DNA of 64,000 nt. Source: Echinococcus granulosus (Eukaryota > Platyhelminthes > Cestoda > Cyclophyllidea > Taeniidae). Each line of letters starts with the position of its first letter. The first letter of the stretch is position 1. Both the position numbers and the translations under genes were made by a program. Below the pieces are notes generated by a model. It searched no databases. It saw nothing but the letters and a program-made list of their open reading frames with translations, and was not told where the DNA came from. Below are positions 48,346 to 60,175 of this stretch, piece by piece. The stretch is from the NCBI RefSeq assembly GCF_000524195.1, contig NW_020170417.1:207206-271205 (forward strand), given 5' to 3'.

Positions 48346-49286
48346 AAATGTGCTCATGGTTCACTTGATTTTATCTACACCGAGTCTACAGACTCAGCCA
48401 TTCGCAGTGAGTGCCTTCTCTCAGACACTCCATTGACTAGCTGGTGACAGTGGTGAACGAACTCGACATAAGAGTGGAACGACCCAGATTGCATCCCCTA
48501 ATTGGTGAATCCAAGTTTTGTGAAAGGAAGACATCTGTTGTGGATGACCGATCTGCGGTGGTCGTCCTCTAGCCCACCTTTAATTTCGAGTTCTGTACAG
48601 CAACTGCTGATGGGGGAAGACCAGATTCCAGCGAATAACTGCCGATCTCCAAGAAAGGGTCAGTGTAGATTTACAATCAAAAAATTTACATCACATTCCA
48701 ATACCCTAAGTGTCTTCTTCCCAATGTTCCTCAAAATGCAAATGGCGTAGGATATGCGCCTACCTCACGGCATCATTCGGCTTCCAGCGCAAGTGCCTAA
48801 AATAATTCACAACCATCGCTGTTCTCCTTCCTTATTATGACTTTTGGGGACGAATCCAGATGACGCCTGGGCACCGAATTTACCAAAATCCACTAAGCTT
48901 CGACTAAATGTCACCTATTCAGGAAGTGCAGGTCCAAAGCGCCAAGTGGTATTTTTATCCTTTTCCCGGTCAATTAAATACCAACGGACCACACACACCA
49001 TCATACCAGTTGTTCTGTTTATTCGAGTTTGGTAAATTCAACTTCTATAAACAGAATCTCAACGATGGAGATGTTATTCACGTTATGTTAATTTAAATTC
49101 GTCTAATTACCATTTTCCTAAATAAAATTACTTCTGACACTTTAGCTTCGCGAAAATGACAAATGTATTAAGTTCTATGGATAAAAAAATGTTTGAAAAT
49201 CATGTTTGCTGGTAAAATAAACCCAATTTGGGATAAGAGGCATAAATACGCGTTTAGAAATATTCACTTTAGATTAAAGGCGAGTT
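48346..49286. other. Annexin 3' flank
   Basis: No gene. A minus-strand AATAAA at 49023-49018, about 265 bases after the annexin stop, is a possible poly(A) signal. Confidence 0.4.
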
Positions 49287-52200
49287 CTAATATCTGCCAA
49301 CAACAGTCAAGAGGAAACGGGAATAATCACCATGGGCATCACTCTTGATCCAATCCTCCAACGTTTTACCATTTTTCGCCTCAAATATCGCCTTAATTTC
49401 GGCCATATTTTCCTAAAGAATGTAAAAATTCGAATAAAAATTGTTATAGAAACAGTAATTAATGATACAAACGAGGCTCTACTGAATAAAACTTGCCTCT
49501 GCGTAGGCCAATATGAGGCGAATTAGATCGTCGTCGCTAGTCCCCACACCTTTCATTGAATCCCGAATCATGTCTGCAATGCATTCCTCCTTTTTGATAG
49601 CTGTTTTAACTGGAAAAACAACTGTCAAATTTTGCCTTCCAGCGTCTTTTAAACAGAGAAGTTAATAAATTTCCAGTGTATCTACCAACAGTTTTGACCG
49701 CGTCTTTGAAATCACCAGAGAGCTCTTTTTCAATGGCATGCAGAATATCATGTCCAGTTTTCTGAAGATAAGAAAATAAGTAAAGAAAAGAAGGTGTCAA
49801 ACTATTCCTTGTGGTTAAAAGCCCAAATTATTAGTTATTTGCGCAGTTCACTAAGCAAATCATTTTCAAAATGCAGTGCATTTCTTCAAAACACATGCAA
49901 ATCATAACCATGAAAAAAGTTTTATGAATCCAGACAGATGGTGATTAATGGAAATTAGTGTTTTAAATACTATCTCCTTGGAACTACCTACGTGTATGCG
50001 ACTAACTGATGTGGATTCAGAACCACTACGTACTTGGAAGTAAAGTTCGTCCAGCAGACGAATTGTCTTGTAGCTCCGTCTTGCAAATATTCTTGTAAAA
50101 ACTTCTTCATCAGTCCCAAGTTTTCTTCGTAAGGTATAAAATAATTAATGCAGAAACCACGATAAACTCGGCTTAACAAACTCAAATGAGCCCGACGAGG
50201 CTCTTTTACTTAAAACAAATTAGTAGCAAATGGATTAGTAACTAATCCCACTGGTAAGTCCACGGCATTGAGAAAGAAAACGGCAAAAGTACTTTTCAAA
50301 GGACGTACTCTTCTCCAGCAGAGTACAACGCATCCGCATCGGCTTCAGCTGCTAACTGGTCGACGCCTTGCTGCCTGATGCCCTGTAACAAGGCCACGAT
50401 AAATTTTTCAAAGTCACCGCTCAAGTCATTCCGAATGTCCTTTTCAATATTTCGGCGCAGTGCTGAAGAAAAAAAGCACAAGTTACTAGCTGATTCGCAA
50501 AAAAATTTATACATGTTTTCTCGCATATAATATAAATGCGAAGTTCCTTCATTGCTTCTCAATAAAAGAAGGAAAAAAGAGTAGTGACTGAATGTATTTT
50601 CCAGTATTTTAGTGCCAAATGGAGAAAAGATGACGCCTAAATGAAAGTTTAATAAAGCATCTGAAAATTCTGAGGCCAAGCAACTTACGGTTTTCCTTTT
50701 TCGCCACGAGAACTAAAACGGAAAATACATCAGTAGGCTTTTTAACACTATTTAACACCATTTTCCGTAGTTAATGGGTCTCCTTATGCTGGTGCGACTT
50801 ATTAAGATGTCAGAGCTCTGAGACAGTTTAGCAAACAACAATCTGCAAAAAAGAATGAAAAGCATCTCTTTTTAAGAGCAAAAGGGAGTATTTGAAGATT
50901 AAGCACCAAGACAGCTTAAAAAAGAACCACCACTCAGTTAATTTGTGATAATGGCGTCATAGTTTTAGGTATTTAAAGTGTTGGCTGATTTAGAACAATT
51001 TTTGGGCTTATAGCCCTGCGAAGATCTCTTTTGATATTGTTTAATGGCACCACAATGCAAAAGCACCAAAACTCAAGAAAAGATGCATAATATTCATTTC
51101 CTTAACAGAGTAGAAATATGTTTGAATAAGAAGTGGGCGGCGTAGTTATGTTTCGATCATTTCACAGCAACTCGTTATGTACTTTGTGAATACGCAATTA
51201 CGGAGAATGGCCTCATATGTTTCGTCTATTCATTTTGGTTTTTTGTCTGGCCTTACCTAAAAGGCAGCTTTTACGTGGATATGCAGAATCTGTATTGAAA
51301 GCAACCGAAAAATCCTTTTCTGTAGACAGTTTTTGCCAATAAACTGATAAGACGGATATAAAAGTGAAGGTTTTAGAGTCAATAACTTTGAACAGGAATT
51401 TGATCATTGCAGTAGATTGCAGTAACACCTCTTTAACACTATGGCTAATCCCTAATCATTCTAAAACATGGTGTTTTAGCACAATCCTCCTTTATTAGCT
51501 GAGATCACGTATGTATACACCAAGTGGGACAATCTTCACTATAGGGCCAGGGTCAGTCAAATACTGGAAATGAGTGAGGCTAAAACCACGCCCTGTCTTC
51601 GGCGGTATCCATTAGAAAGTCCTCCATTAAGTGCGCACATGCTGCACTCTTTTGATTACTTCTATTTCAAAGTCTTCGGCTGTTGCTTAGTTTGGATAGA
51701 TTCCCAACAAGATCCAGGTTCAGGGACATAAAAATTAATTTCTGACAGGGACATATGGAAGATCTTATATTTAATATCGTGGTGTCTATTTATTTTAAAT
51801 AGCTACACTGTATGATATTCCGAACAGATTGCTTGATTTTAAAACGGTAAAATGAGTGTGGTGCTATTCTCGTTTTGAGAGGAAATACTTCTAGTTTGTT
51901 GCCAAGTTACATAACACAACCTCCGAGGTTGTGGTAGCAAAAATTGAGTAGATCACAGGCAACTTTCCGTCTTCTTCCTATTCAAAAATGGTATCGACAT
52001 ACGAAATCATTGCGTGTGCATTTAGGATGTAGATGTGAAAATTTCAACGCCTTATTGTGGCTGCCATCAATAGGTCGGACAGTGGACGGAGGAGTGGGAG
52101 TAGCTCATTCTTTTCGAAAATCCACAACACGATGGCAAATGTTTAAAAAAAGGCCAACCATTTGGTTATGTCAAGGGAATTATGTAGAGAAGTAAATTGC

Positions 52201-55200
52201 TCGAACTAGTAAAAGGGATTGGTGACACGTTCTTTCTCAACGAGACGCAGAAACTGGCAGCAAATTTTTCAACGCTTCAGTTCTGTTTCCTTCTCGCTTT
52301 TCCTTCACAGCTGTGCAATCTATTCTGTGTGTGATTGTTTTATGGCAATGCTACAGTATTAGCTAATAGGGTGGTAAATGAAGAAAAACCACCCGTCCAC
52401 CCTGATACCTGCAGCGGGTTCTTCGCAAGGGTAAGTGTTGGGACATTGAGAGGTTTGAGGTATTGCATTGTCTCGTATAAAGAAAGAAGTTATTTCTGCC
52501 GTATCACTGATTCCGACCTACAATGCCTCATAAACAAGGCAAGTACAGTGTTTTGGCGGCGAAGTGGCGCCTTAGAAACACACATGTGGGTTGCTAAGTG
52601 GATCGCATGGGACTAGTTTGTTCGTGTAACAGAAGTTGTTATAAAAGAAGCTACTCCTATTCATAAGTAAGTCAGTCAGCATACAATCCTTCTCCAAAGG
52701 AACGTTTTCAGGAAGTAAAATATGTGAAGAACAGATGAATGGTCCTACTGTCTTATTGCCACCTAATATGGTATGGCATTTGGGTGGAACTAATTTACCC
52801 AGAAGCCTTCATGACTTCTGCTTTCTAGCCAAGAGTAGGTTAAAAAGAATTGCCTCATTACTGCTATTGTTTCTAATAAGACTTATTAATCTGCGCTTGT
52901 TTTAATGCATCTACGACAGCACCCGTCTCCTCATTACTACCAGCATTAGAGGCTCTTCCTCAGAGTAAGTAGTCAGAACCATCCCTAGGCGACGTGTTCA
53001 GTTGCTATATTCCTTTCTCCCACCTTCTCCAAGTGCCAGATACAAAAGTTTAATAAGCAACTGTAGAACACGAACAAATCTGTCTCATGAACCAGACAAG
53101 GATTTGATTCGCATCAAGCAGATTTAACTAAAAGTCCTTAATGGGATTGTTTAAGACAAAAAAGTTAGTACTGCAGAACACAAAATGAGGCTTAGGGAGC
53201 TGACACTTCAGAAGACTTGCAAACAGATAGATTTTACGACTTACACCACGCCACTGCAATGTACTGCATCAAAATTAGTACGAATTTTGAATCACATGTA
53301 ATCCCCATTAGTCGTAATTTTTATGGCAGCATTACCGGCTCGTGATTGAAGAACCTAGACCTTCATTCAACCACAACTTTTTCTTAATTTGCTTTATTCC
53401 ATGTGGGATAAAAGTAGGGAGTGTTGACTGCATACCTTCTTCGTAAGCGTCACGCAGATCAGCAATGTCGGCATTGTTGGAGGTGCAGACGACTTGAATA
53501 ATGACCCTCTCCTTTGTCCCCATACCAGCCATGGCTTTGAATAGGGCATAAGCGTGGAGGTGTGGTCTATCGAAGAAGGAAGCCAAGACCACCTTCCGAA
53601 ACTTGCCTGAGAGCTCTTTCTTTAGACGGCTTAAGAGATCCTGTAAAATAATGTAAAATCAGGAGGGAAAGATATTTTGTTAGCACGTTTACTGACAGTG
53701 TTGCATATACATGACACTGGACCAGATGTCACAAATGTGTGACGTGTGTGCTGACTTGTGTCCCAGACGATAAAAGAGGAATTAGATGTCTGGCTTTTTA
53801 AATTCTTATGATTGCTCAATTATCGATGGTTGATTTACCTCTCAGGCACGGGAAGCAAACCTTCTAAACGAATGTAATCTGCGTTTTCTGGTGACGAGGA
53901 TAATACAACACAAACGCATGCACTAAAATATTCGCTGCATGGAATTGGCAGTGGCTGTCAGTAGAGATTTGCACATTATCTCTGCTATATTTAATGTAGC
54001 GCATTCATCCTGAGCTATGATGTGTGTAGTGATACCCTTAAATATTGAAAAAGCGTAGAGCATATTCGGTTTCTATAACCTAAGAGGTGTAATGGTAGTT
54101 ATTTAGGTAAAAATGACTTTCCATGATATGGCGAATTTTAGACCTCACGTCTCATTTCTTTGAAAAAGCTATTTTTATATTCTGCGGGGAATACAAAATA
54201 CTAGGGCGAAGTTGCGAAACGAGAGGACAGCAATTCAGGCCTCAGAAAGACGTGTTGAAGTTACTCACAGCCCATGATAAAATGTGTTTCTACATCGAAT
54301 TTCAGCAGTTTGCCCTTTTTGAACATTCTAGAAGCATCTCACAGAGCCCTCGCTGACTCCTTCCTCATTGGTTCACATTATGGTCAGACACCACAAAAAG
54401 GTGAAGACCAGTCAAAATAGCATGAAATCCGTAAGAATGAGACCATTCCTATGACTGAGCACTCTATTCAGTTAATTTGAGCACAGTTATCATGTTCTCA
54501 ATTACTTTGGCTGTGATGCTCAGTTTATCTCTTTTGTTTGATATCTCGGACCTCACGCACCAGTGGATCGTAACAATAATGCCCACTTAAGGAGATTCAG
54601 TGACCCAAATGGCTTCAAGTCAGTGTTGACCTTATCCCTCCGTTTTCACAGCTCGTTAGGTTATAAGTTTGCCTATTGTGGGGTTCCTATTGCATGATGA
54701 GATATCTGGCAATTCTGCAGACAATCTCCTGCTTTTGTAATATGAATTTTCGCCTAGAAATCCGAAACCAAGGTCAACCATACAATCTACCTCAAGCTGG
54801 CGATTAAATTTTCATAAACCCCATTAAAATCCACCTTTTTTTATCGGTAGGTAAGGTCCTCTAATAGTTTTACTGGAGATATAATACTCACTCTTCCGTA
54901 GCACGCTTTGTAGACATCGGCAATCTTCTGTCTTTGTTCAACCGTTCGATTGCCCAGAATGTCAATTATGACATTTTCATCGGTTCCTAATACAAAACGG
55001 AGGAGAAAATAAGGAAAAAATGTCACATCAAGAGCGCTTTCAGGAGTGAGTCACGTTGTGACTATTGTTTCTTGCAGGAGAGCAAAGCTTCTTACTAATT
55101 TTGTTTCACTTCTATCTGCTGAAGACTAAAAATACTTAGTTACTGAACCGCATAGCATGTAAGGAAAGTGGTTAAAAAACCAGTTTGCTTTTCTGGGAAT

Positions 55201-55422
55201 GCCTGTTTTTCTATCAAAAAAATTATGGAATAGTGGATAACATGCTTGCCATTCGGTGTTGAAAGTACCCTTCATCATTCATGAATAGCGTATAAAAATG
55301 CCAAAAAGTGAAGATGTTGGGAGAGAGGTTGATAAACATGGATCTTTTCAAGATTCACCTAATCCCTTCATAGCCTTTTCCAAGGCCTGCGCATCCATAT
55401 CCGGATCGAAGTGCGGTGACAT
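49287..55422 (-). CDS. Annexin (four repeats)
   Basis: Calcium-dependent phospholipid-binding protein of 307 residues. Exons on the minus strand: 55422-55359, 54986-54892, 53640-53436, 50462-50309, 50124-50034, 49761-49686, 49609-49497 and 49412-49287; phases agree throughout. Four annexin repeats are visible by their calcium loops [24 protein letters not shown] and MKGVGTSD, each followed by a KELSGKF/NDLSGDF/KELSGDF/DAHGDY helix. Repeat 1 has GKF where the others have GDF/GDY, so its calcium site may be weaker. The N-terminal tail is very short ([12 protein letters not shown]), with no signal peptide. Introns reach 2973 bp. The last intron (49413-49496) is GC-AG with donor GAG|GCAAGT. Flatworm annexins occur as several paralogues and I cannot name this one. 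Confidence 0.94.
49413..49496 (-). other. GC-AG intron of annexin
   Basis: Donor GCAAGT after GAG and acceptor CTTTAG, 84 bp. Joining gives [16 protein letters not shown], the continuous repeat-4 helix. No GT donor nearby keeps frame. Confidence 0.8.
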
Positions 55423-55902
55423 TCTTCTTTCAACTTTAAATAACATAAATTTTTTATCAGTAAAGTTTTTAAAGATCAAATTGCTGTTTACAAGTACTGG
55501 GAGATTTACCTCACAAGTTAGAATGCAATTTTTGGAGGTTGATGCAAAAGGTGGAAAATATTACGAATTTTTTAGCAAATCATGCATGCAAATGTGATTA
55601 GAACAGAGCAACAGACCTATAGAACAGTTTTGTTAATCTAACTCGTACCACTCCCAACAAGTGGGTTTTATTCTCTCCTCTGAATGCACTTTTTCGTCAT
55701 AAATGGATGCAGTGGGGACACTCAGGTGACCAAAATTTGTTTAAAAAGGTCTCTTCAGCACGGGTTTTGTGAGTGAAATCGCTAATTACCAGTTGATTAA
55801 TCCTCCTTTTATGATAGGAAATAGCATCTACTTTTCACTTCTTGGTTGTTTCGTTTAGCTACTGTAGGGATGCGCCATTAACGCTTCAAATGCATAAACA
55901 TG
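55423..55902. other. Annexin 5' flank
   Basis: AT-rich presumed promoter region of the annexin gene (minus strand); nothing else seen. Confidence 0.4.
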
Positions 55903-56095
55903 TGCAATACATTAGTTGTTTAAGCCTCAGCCTTGGTAAAGGGACCAATTTAGGTCTCTGCCATTGTACTTTTGTCAAGTAGGGAGGCATTTGAGCCATG
56001 CCAGTAGCCTGAAGTCCTACTCTTTGGCAAATATACATATTTCTCCTGAGTATTATGCCTTATTTAGACTTCAGGAAGCCTTGAGGCGCTAAACA
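55903..56095 (+). repeat. Solo LTR of the TRIM family
   Basis: Starts TGCAATACATTAG and ends GGCGCTAAACA. It carries in order the family blocks CTCTGCCATTGTAC, GCCATGCCAGTAGCC, and TGAGTATTATGCC. No purine tract, primer site or partner LTR lies alongside, so it is either a recombination product or a truncated copy. Confidence 0.75.
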
Positions 56096-58629
56096 GGTAG
56101 GTAGAACATTTATTTTAGAAAGTTATGTAGGACCAGGAGCTTCATTAAACTCGACTTTAGTTGGACACTTCAAGTGTGGAGAAGCATTTAAGATGAACAT
56201 AAGATCTGTGCAAAAGGGCACACAGATCCGGGAACCCCACTGTATTACCACCACTTATTCTTCTGTAACAAGGATAGCTTGGCATGCAAAGTCGCTTTTT
56301 TTACCAGGGAAATCCTCAAGGATGCTACTATCCACTTACCGTAATTTGAAGCCCTAGAAGTAAATTCAATTGCTCAAGCAGTCCATTTGCTATGCATCCC
56401 ACAAAAGAATCAATTGTAAATGAAACATGCAAATAATCAATTTAGTAGAATATGAAATTTCTGCGGAATCCTCAAATAATTATTTTCATTTTACAAGTTG
56501 ATACAAATAAACTTTTTACTAAACATATATGCACTCGATCAATCCACTTAAGCTACCTAAACAGTTTACTGTTTAGAATAATTGTTTGAGAGAAAAACCA
56601 TGAATGAGTGTTTAAGTCACTTTTCGAGGATTTTTGTCCTCAATTAGTAAAGATTACACAAATAAAATTCCCATTTGCAGCAAAGAAATCCAAAAAGACC
56701 ATTTATCTTTAGTAAAAATCGCATATTATAGACAGTTTGGGCTTGACTTTTGGTGTAAGACTAACGAAGCTTAGACTCAGTTAAGCACGTGGATGTTAAA
56801 ACAAGTTCATCGTGGTGTTACGAGACCCCAAAAGAATGCAAATACACGCGATGGGAAAACAACATCAGAGCTGCAGCCGGGAATTTCCCAAACAAAAGCT
56901 CACACATTAGATGGTTTAAAGGATTTAACAGAATTACCCAAATCGCTTTACCAACACTTATTTTCAAGTAAATGCTCAATCACTGGTTTCAATGCTCTGG
57001 AAGCAATTGACCCAAATCGAGCTTCAGGTGACCGCTGTAAAGGGATTCGCATTAACAAGGTACAACTGCAGGTGACACTGGAAGTGCGAATTTCTGCTGC
57101 AGAAAGTACTATAAAATGAGCTCAAAGGTGGTGTGAAAATTTTCTCTTTGTCGCTCAAAACACCTTTTGTGAATTAGTACCTTTACTTAACACATTTGCT
57201 ACCAGTATTCCACATACGCAGCGCCCTAATTGTGTTACTCGTGCCCGTACAGTGAGAATTCGAGGCAGTAAATACAAAAGAGGTGGTAAAAGAACAACAA
57301 AACCACAGAGATTAGGTGACTAATATTCCCGCTCGATTCTGATGACCAGTATACCGGAGCAAACGAAGGGAAGTTTTAAAAAATGTCGTCGTAGAAAGAG
57401 GACCATGGCTCCCAATGCGATGTCAGTTTGTATTAGAAAATGCAAAAATTGTTGATTTATAAAAATCAAAGCACGGAATCTTATTGCTTATATGAGTGGG
57501 TGGTCTGTTCGCTCTCTACAGCTTGCACAGTCATCACCCTTCGGCTAGGCTCACCGTCACCAAACTCACATCGTCTAATCCTATCTACACGCTTGCAATA
57601 AACTATTCCCCAACACATGTGGGTAATAGCGTCTTTGAAATGGTCTTAGTACTGCTTTAGAATGACCTTCATACCTGTTGAAATACATGGCAGAAATTCG
57701 TGTCAGAGATGCGTACGATAAGCAGAAATTACACCCTTATATAGAGAGCCTCAGTACCTGCTACAAATATAGCAACTGGAGGGACTAATAAGAAGTGACA
57801 AAAGTGATTTAAAGGATGGTGAGGAAAATTCCTAACAAAAGCCCGTTTCTGAGTGTATAAGGTATAAGGAATGGATATGACAGAAGAATGAGGCTTAATA
57901 TACGTCAGATTGCTCTTAAAAAATTACAGTTTCTGACGTTTATTTGTTGGGACTAAATTAGTGCGGTTACTTCACACTTTTATAGTAATATCTATCCTTG
58001 CAGGAGAACGCTGCAAGAAGCTGATGCATTATAAACAGAAAACGTACCCGCATTTTGCCCTAAAAGAGTGGATGTAAATAAGGAAGGAAGGCAAAGCGCT
58101 ACGACAAGATCCTTTCAAGACGGTGAAGTGTAGATAAAGATACGGTTGAAGATGAGGGCATTTAAACCTATGGGGTATTTCAAATTATTTCAAATGTACG
58201 TATTTTATTTCTGCAAATTGTCCTTCATAAAGAAACCCACTTTGTACAGCTTCTTGTCTTTTATGGGATTGCATATATTATTAGGGGCAAAATTTTCAAA
58301 TACGCGCGGTAACCGATTGACGTGAAGTATATACAGGGAGAAATGATCACTAAGAATGAGCGAATTAGACCAGTCACGCTAATTATTTTTAATCAAAGGC
58401 CTAAAATTTATGCCTACTGAATAGTGCGTAATCACTCCCATGACTTTAGACCTTACAGATCTTTGTACGCAATCAGTAAACTTGGTGTGCGGATGGCCCA
58501 TTGAAGCAATGGGGGTTGGAGAAACTGACGGAGGCGACGGTATTCTAACAATGGTGGTGATGGATTGACGTGAATTGTGTCAATCTGCGTTTAAAAAACC
58601 TGCTGACAGGGATTAACACCTCAAAGGCT
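56096..58629. other. Intergenic, nothing firm
   Basis: AT-rich, with no recognised gene. Two overlapping open frames occur at 56789-57119 (60 and 108 codons in different frames); the longer is Lys/Thr/Ser-rich and matches no family known to me. Confidence 0.4.
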
Positions 58630-59074
58630 GATCTGGAATATATGAAGGAGACCTATTAAGGGTTAAAAGACAATAGTCTGGAAAAGCAATTAAAAGTAGC
58701 ATTTCGTTCTACCACGGAGTCTCCGTCCTTGTACTAGTGTGTCGATAAATCTGAAATACTGCTGCTTTCTGTAACCCACTAACAGAAAGTCACATCTTGT
58801 TTTCAAGATGCAGTCTCTGATTTTTAGGTAAAATTCTGCGGTTAGGTTGATAAGTGCATACACTATGTTGCTGTTTGGTTTGCTTATGAGAGTAATTCGC
58901 GACAAATGTATACGTAGATTAAAGGTTATGGTGGTGAAAGATATTGTAACACAAGGGGATGCAATATGAGTTGATCGAGGCACAAGGCGGTATATGATTA
59001 CCAAAAATGGAAAATTTAAAAGTATGAGATGCTTAAATCTGCTTCTTAACGGTTGCTCTCTTGTAAGTTTTTAG

Positions 59075-59149
59075 GCCGCCGCTCAGTTTGTGCGCAATGT
59101 GTTTGCGCCGGAGCTTCGATGGACTACTCCGGATCCAACTCTCAGATTG
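59075..59149 (+). CDS. Candidate coding exon in duplication unit 1
   Basis: 75 bases between an acceptor (GTTTTTAG) and a strong donor (GTAAGT) that read openly as 25 codons, AAAQFVRNVFAPELRWTTPD at the start. The matching place in unit 2 has indels and a poor reading frame. No family recognised, so the exon may be real, ancestral or accidental. Confidence 0.3.
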
Positions 59150-59651
59150 GTAAGTGGAAAAGTCATTTACGGCCAGTCTACGAACATGGCATTTAATTAA
59201 CCTTGCACAGGATGTGCTATTTACAGAGTGATATCACATTTGCTCCCTTTTCTGCCTTTCCGCAATAAAATCACTCGCTTTTATTCTGTTATAATTTCTA
59301 AGGTTCTTACACTTATCAAAACTATGCATTTTGATGGATCAAAGAAGTTCTATATAGCTCTTGGTCTCCTAAAGTACACCGATTATTTAAGTAGCGCTGG
59401 TGGTTCCATTCAGTCTGACTAATAATGCGCTAATTCAAATTGAAAAGTTAGACTGTCCGGGCACGTAGTGTTGGCAGTCCGTTGGACATCTGCCAACAGC
59501 AGCGCACATTTTTCGAGTATGCGCTGGTTACGTATTTACTGCTCCAACCTTAATTTTTTGCCTTAGTTTCTAAAACCACTGGTCATTCCATTGTATTTAA
59601 CAACAAAGCCGACCCCCTCCTTTGCCCTCCGAAGGGGTTAAATGGAGTTGC

Positions 59652-59763
59652 CACCTAACCAGTTTATTACCCCAAGGCCCCGATGTTTTACTCTATTGAA
59701 GATAAAGTGGAGTACCCTCCTCTTGGAGGTCAGCTTGGCTGCTGCCGTGTGCCATCTGTTTAA
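59652..59763 (+). pseudogene. Unit-1 counterpart of the Q/G/Y-rich gene's 3' end
   Basis: After an acceptor-like AACCAG, the frame reads YYPKAPMFYSIEDKVEYPPL and then GGQLGCCRVPSV to a stop at 59761-59763. It corresponds to the end of the protein at 62890-63174 (VKDQLEYPLQGQ, then CCGSSGY and stop), and the sequence after both stops also matches. The region coding for the membrane segment is not recognisable in unit 1, so this copy is probably broken, or it is split over exons I could not find. Confidence 0.4.
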
Positions 59764-60175
59764 GACGGTCATGCTAATGGTAAACAAACACTAGTAAACA
59801 TCAAATCACCCCATAAAATAACCTGAAGGATTTAAAAATCTAGTCCATAAATTTGGCATTGCTCACTTATGAGTGAGTGCTTCAAGAGGCCTTCCCATAT
59901 CCTGTCACCATTACATTCACATCGGGCATCTTGTAAACACAGCCACGAGATTCGCATAGCCCTGATATCTAGATTCTATAGACACAAAGAGCATGAAAGT
60001 TCATTATGAGGTACCACTAGGTAGATGGAGAGATGTGGGAATGTACTGTATACCACCAAAGACCTGAGACGAGGCATCGGATAAAACAATACCTGTATAT
60101 TGTGTAAGGCACAGTGAATGGCCACCAGCATCCTGCCTTTTCGAGGCCGTGATTTTCGCACAACCTGCACGTTAT

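Larger units (their letters stand above)
58630..60175. repeat. Imperfect tandem duplication, unit 1
   Basis: Shares ordered blocks with 61895-63543 at an offset of about 3.27-3.37 kb: GATCTGGA...ACCTATTAA (58630), the GATCCAACTCTCAGATTGG block (59132), TTGCACAGGATGTGC (59205), GGAGTACCCTCCTC (59709), GGTCATGCTAATGGTAA (59766), GAGGTACCACTAGGTAG (60008) and CACCAGCATCC (60122). Divergence is high, so the duplication is old. Confidence 0.7.

Noticed and set aside
50310..50679. Extended minus-strand frame upstream of annexin exon 4
   Set aside because: A polypyrimidine tract and CAG acceptor end at 50463. The upstream part is Phe/Leu/Ser-rich intron translation, and phase joins exon 3 to 50462.
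53641..54891. Frames within annexin introns (e.g. 54123-54356) as nested genes
   Set aside because: Short frames without motif, splice signals or conserved features.
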